From Mactromeris polynyma (lineage: Eukaryota; Mollusca; Bivalvia; Venerida; Mactridae), in NCBI GenBank assembly GCA_032209605.1, contig JASFXZ010000009.1:21439553-21503552 (forward strand): a DNA stretch of 64,000 nt, given 5' to 3'. The notes beneath the pieces are model-generated. The model saw nothing but the letters and a program-made list of their open reading frames with translations, was not told where the DNA came from and ran no database searches. A program made the translations under genes and the position numbers. Below, piece by piece: positions 63,320 through 64,000 of the stretch; position 1 is the stretch's first letter; every line of letters starts with the position of its first letter.

Positions 63320-63655
63320 GATAGTAACAAAGGGCAATTACTCTGTCATACATGGGTGGATTGTGACCTGACTTTGAATGTGCATCATGCCCATATCCAT
63401 CCATCTATATATTCATAGACAGTTTCAATTAAATCTGTCCAACCACGACCAAGATACGGTAATGGCTCCAGACAGGAAAAATGTGACTAATTGAAAGTAT
63501 CAAAGGGCCATGACTATGTCATACATAGGTGGATTGTGACCCCTTTGATGTGCATCGTTCCCATACCCATATATATATTCATAGAAAGTTTCAGTGAAAT
63601 CTGTCCAACCAGTACCAACATATCGCTCCGGACTGAAAAAAGTGTGACATATGGA
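63320..63655 (+). repeat. Mollusc-type dispersed noncoding repeat, two tandem units
   Basis: Two units about 173 bp apart (AAAGGGC at 63329 and 63502) share TGTCATACATnGGTGGATTGTGACC, CATACCCATATATATATTCATAGA, and AAATCTGTCCAACCA. I associate this phrase order with a common bivalve repeat. Noncoding. Confidence 0.65.
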
Positions 63656-64000
63656 AGGACCTGGGATTTGATATGAACTGATCCAACCAATTACATTATG
63701 TCAATGTTATTGCGTCTTCAGCTCTTGGCCCTACTATAGTGAACATGAAGTATCAACTACTAGATGCCCAAGGGCAACATGTCAAGCCCGCTAAATTTCA
63801 AGCAATTAAGAGAATATGGTTATATAATTAATGCCATACAGTGCATATCTATTATAACCATTTTTTACTTTTGACTAAGTGTGATATTGATATTTGAGTT
63901 ATGTACTTAGGGTATGGGTCTTGTGTGTGACACACCATCTTATCATGTTGAACAGTTATGTCAAGTAATTTAAATATCCCGCGATAAATGAATGGTGTCA

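Overview
The window looks like nuclear DNA of an invertebrate animal, most likely a mollusc and probably a bivalve. The evidence is AT-rich sequence with GT-AG introns, a 27-coding-exon receptor tyrosine phosphatase, Tc1/mariner, hAT-like and LINE remnants, tRNA-derived SINEs, and noncoding repeats that resemble families I know from bivalve genomes. The species cannot be named from sequence alone.

Layout. 1-9.8 kb is a repeat-rich zone. It holds a dead mariner-like element with perfect 30-bp inverted repeats, a SINE with 9-bp target duplications, a 52-bp minisatellite that runs into a frameshifted terminal PARP exon, a hAT-like MITE, a LINE 3' end and a 33-bp minisatellite. 9.8-14.8 kb is one 5-kb minisatellite of 27-bp monomers (54-bp dimers at its left part) containing an exact 810-bp internal duplication. 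15-22 kb holds a 5'-truncated LINE with reverse transcriptase and one copy of an unnamed dispersed repeat. 23.8-26.4 kb is a complete five-coding-exon gene (+ strand) for a 257-residue secreted protein of unknown function with two glycine-rich/Cys-pair modules around a repeated linker. 27.3-30.4 kb carries three further minisatellites (23, 39 and 26 bp). 30.4-37.7 kb has no recognised gene.

37.77-58.30 kb (- strand) is a complete receptor-type protein tyrosine phosphatase: signal peptide, seven Ig-like domains, one fibronectin III domain, one membrane segment, a juxtamembrane region with three Y-x-N motifs, an apparently active D1 and a degenerate D2. I reconstructed 27 coding exons whose phases join without error (4740 nt, 1579 residues). 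Its introns contain a broken Tc1 transposon, dispersed repeats and a GC-rich block. 58.4-64 kb shows no gene, only a tandem noncoding repeat.

The two intact genes are convergent and both encode products for the cell surface or outside: a secreted protein and a cell-surface signalling receptor. Nothing in the sequence links them functionally. About 9.6 kb (15 percent) of the window is minisatellite, and nearly all long open frames outside the two genes are by-products of those arrays or of dead transposons.
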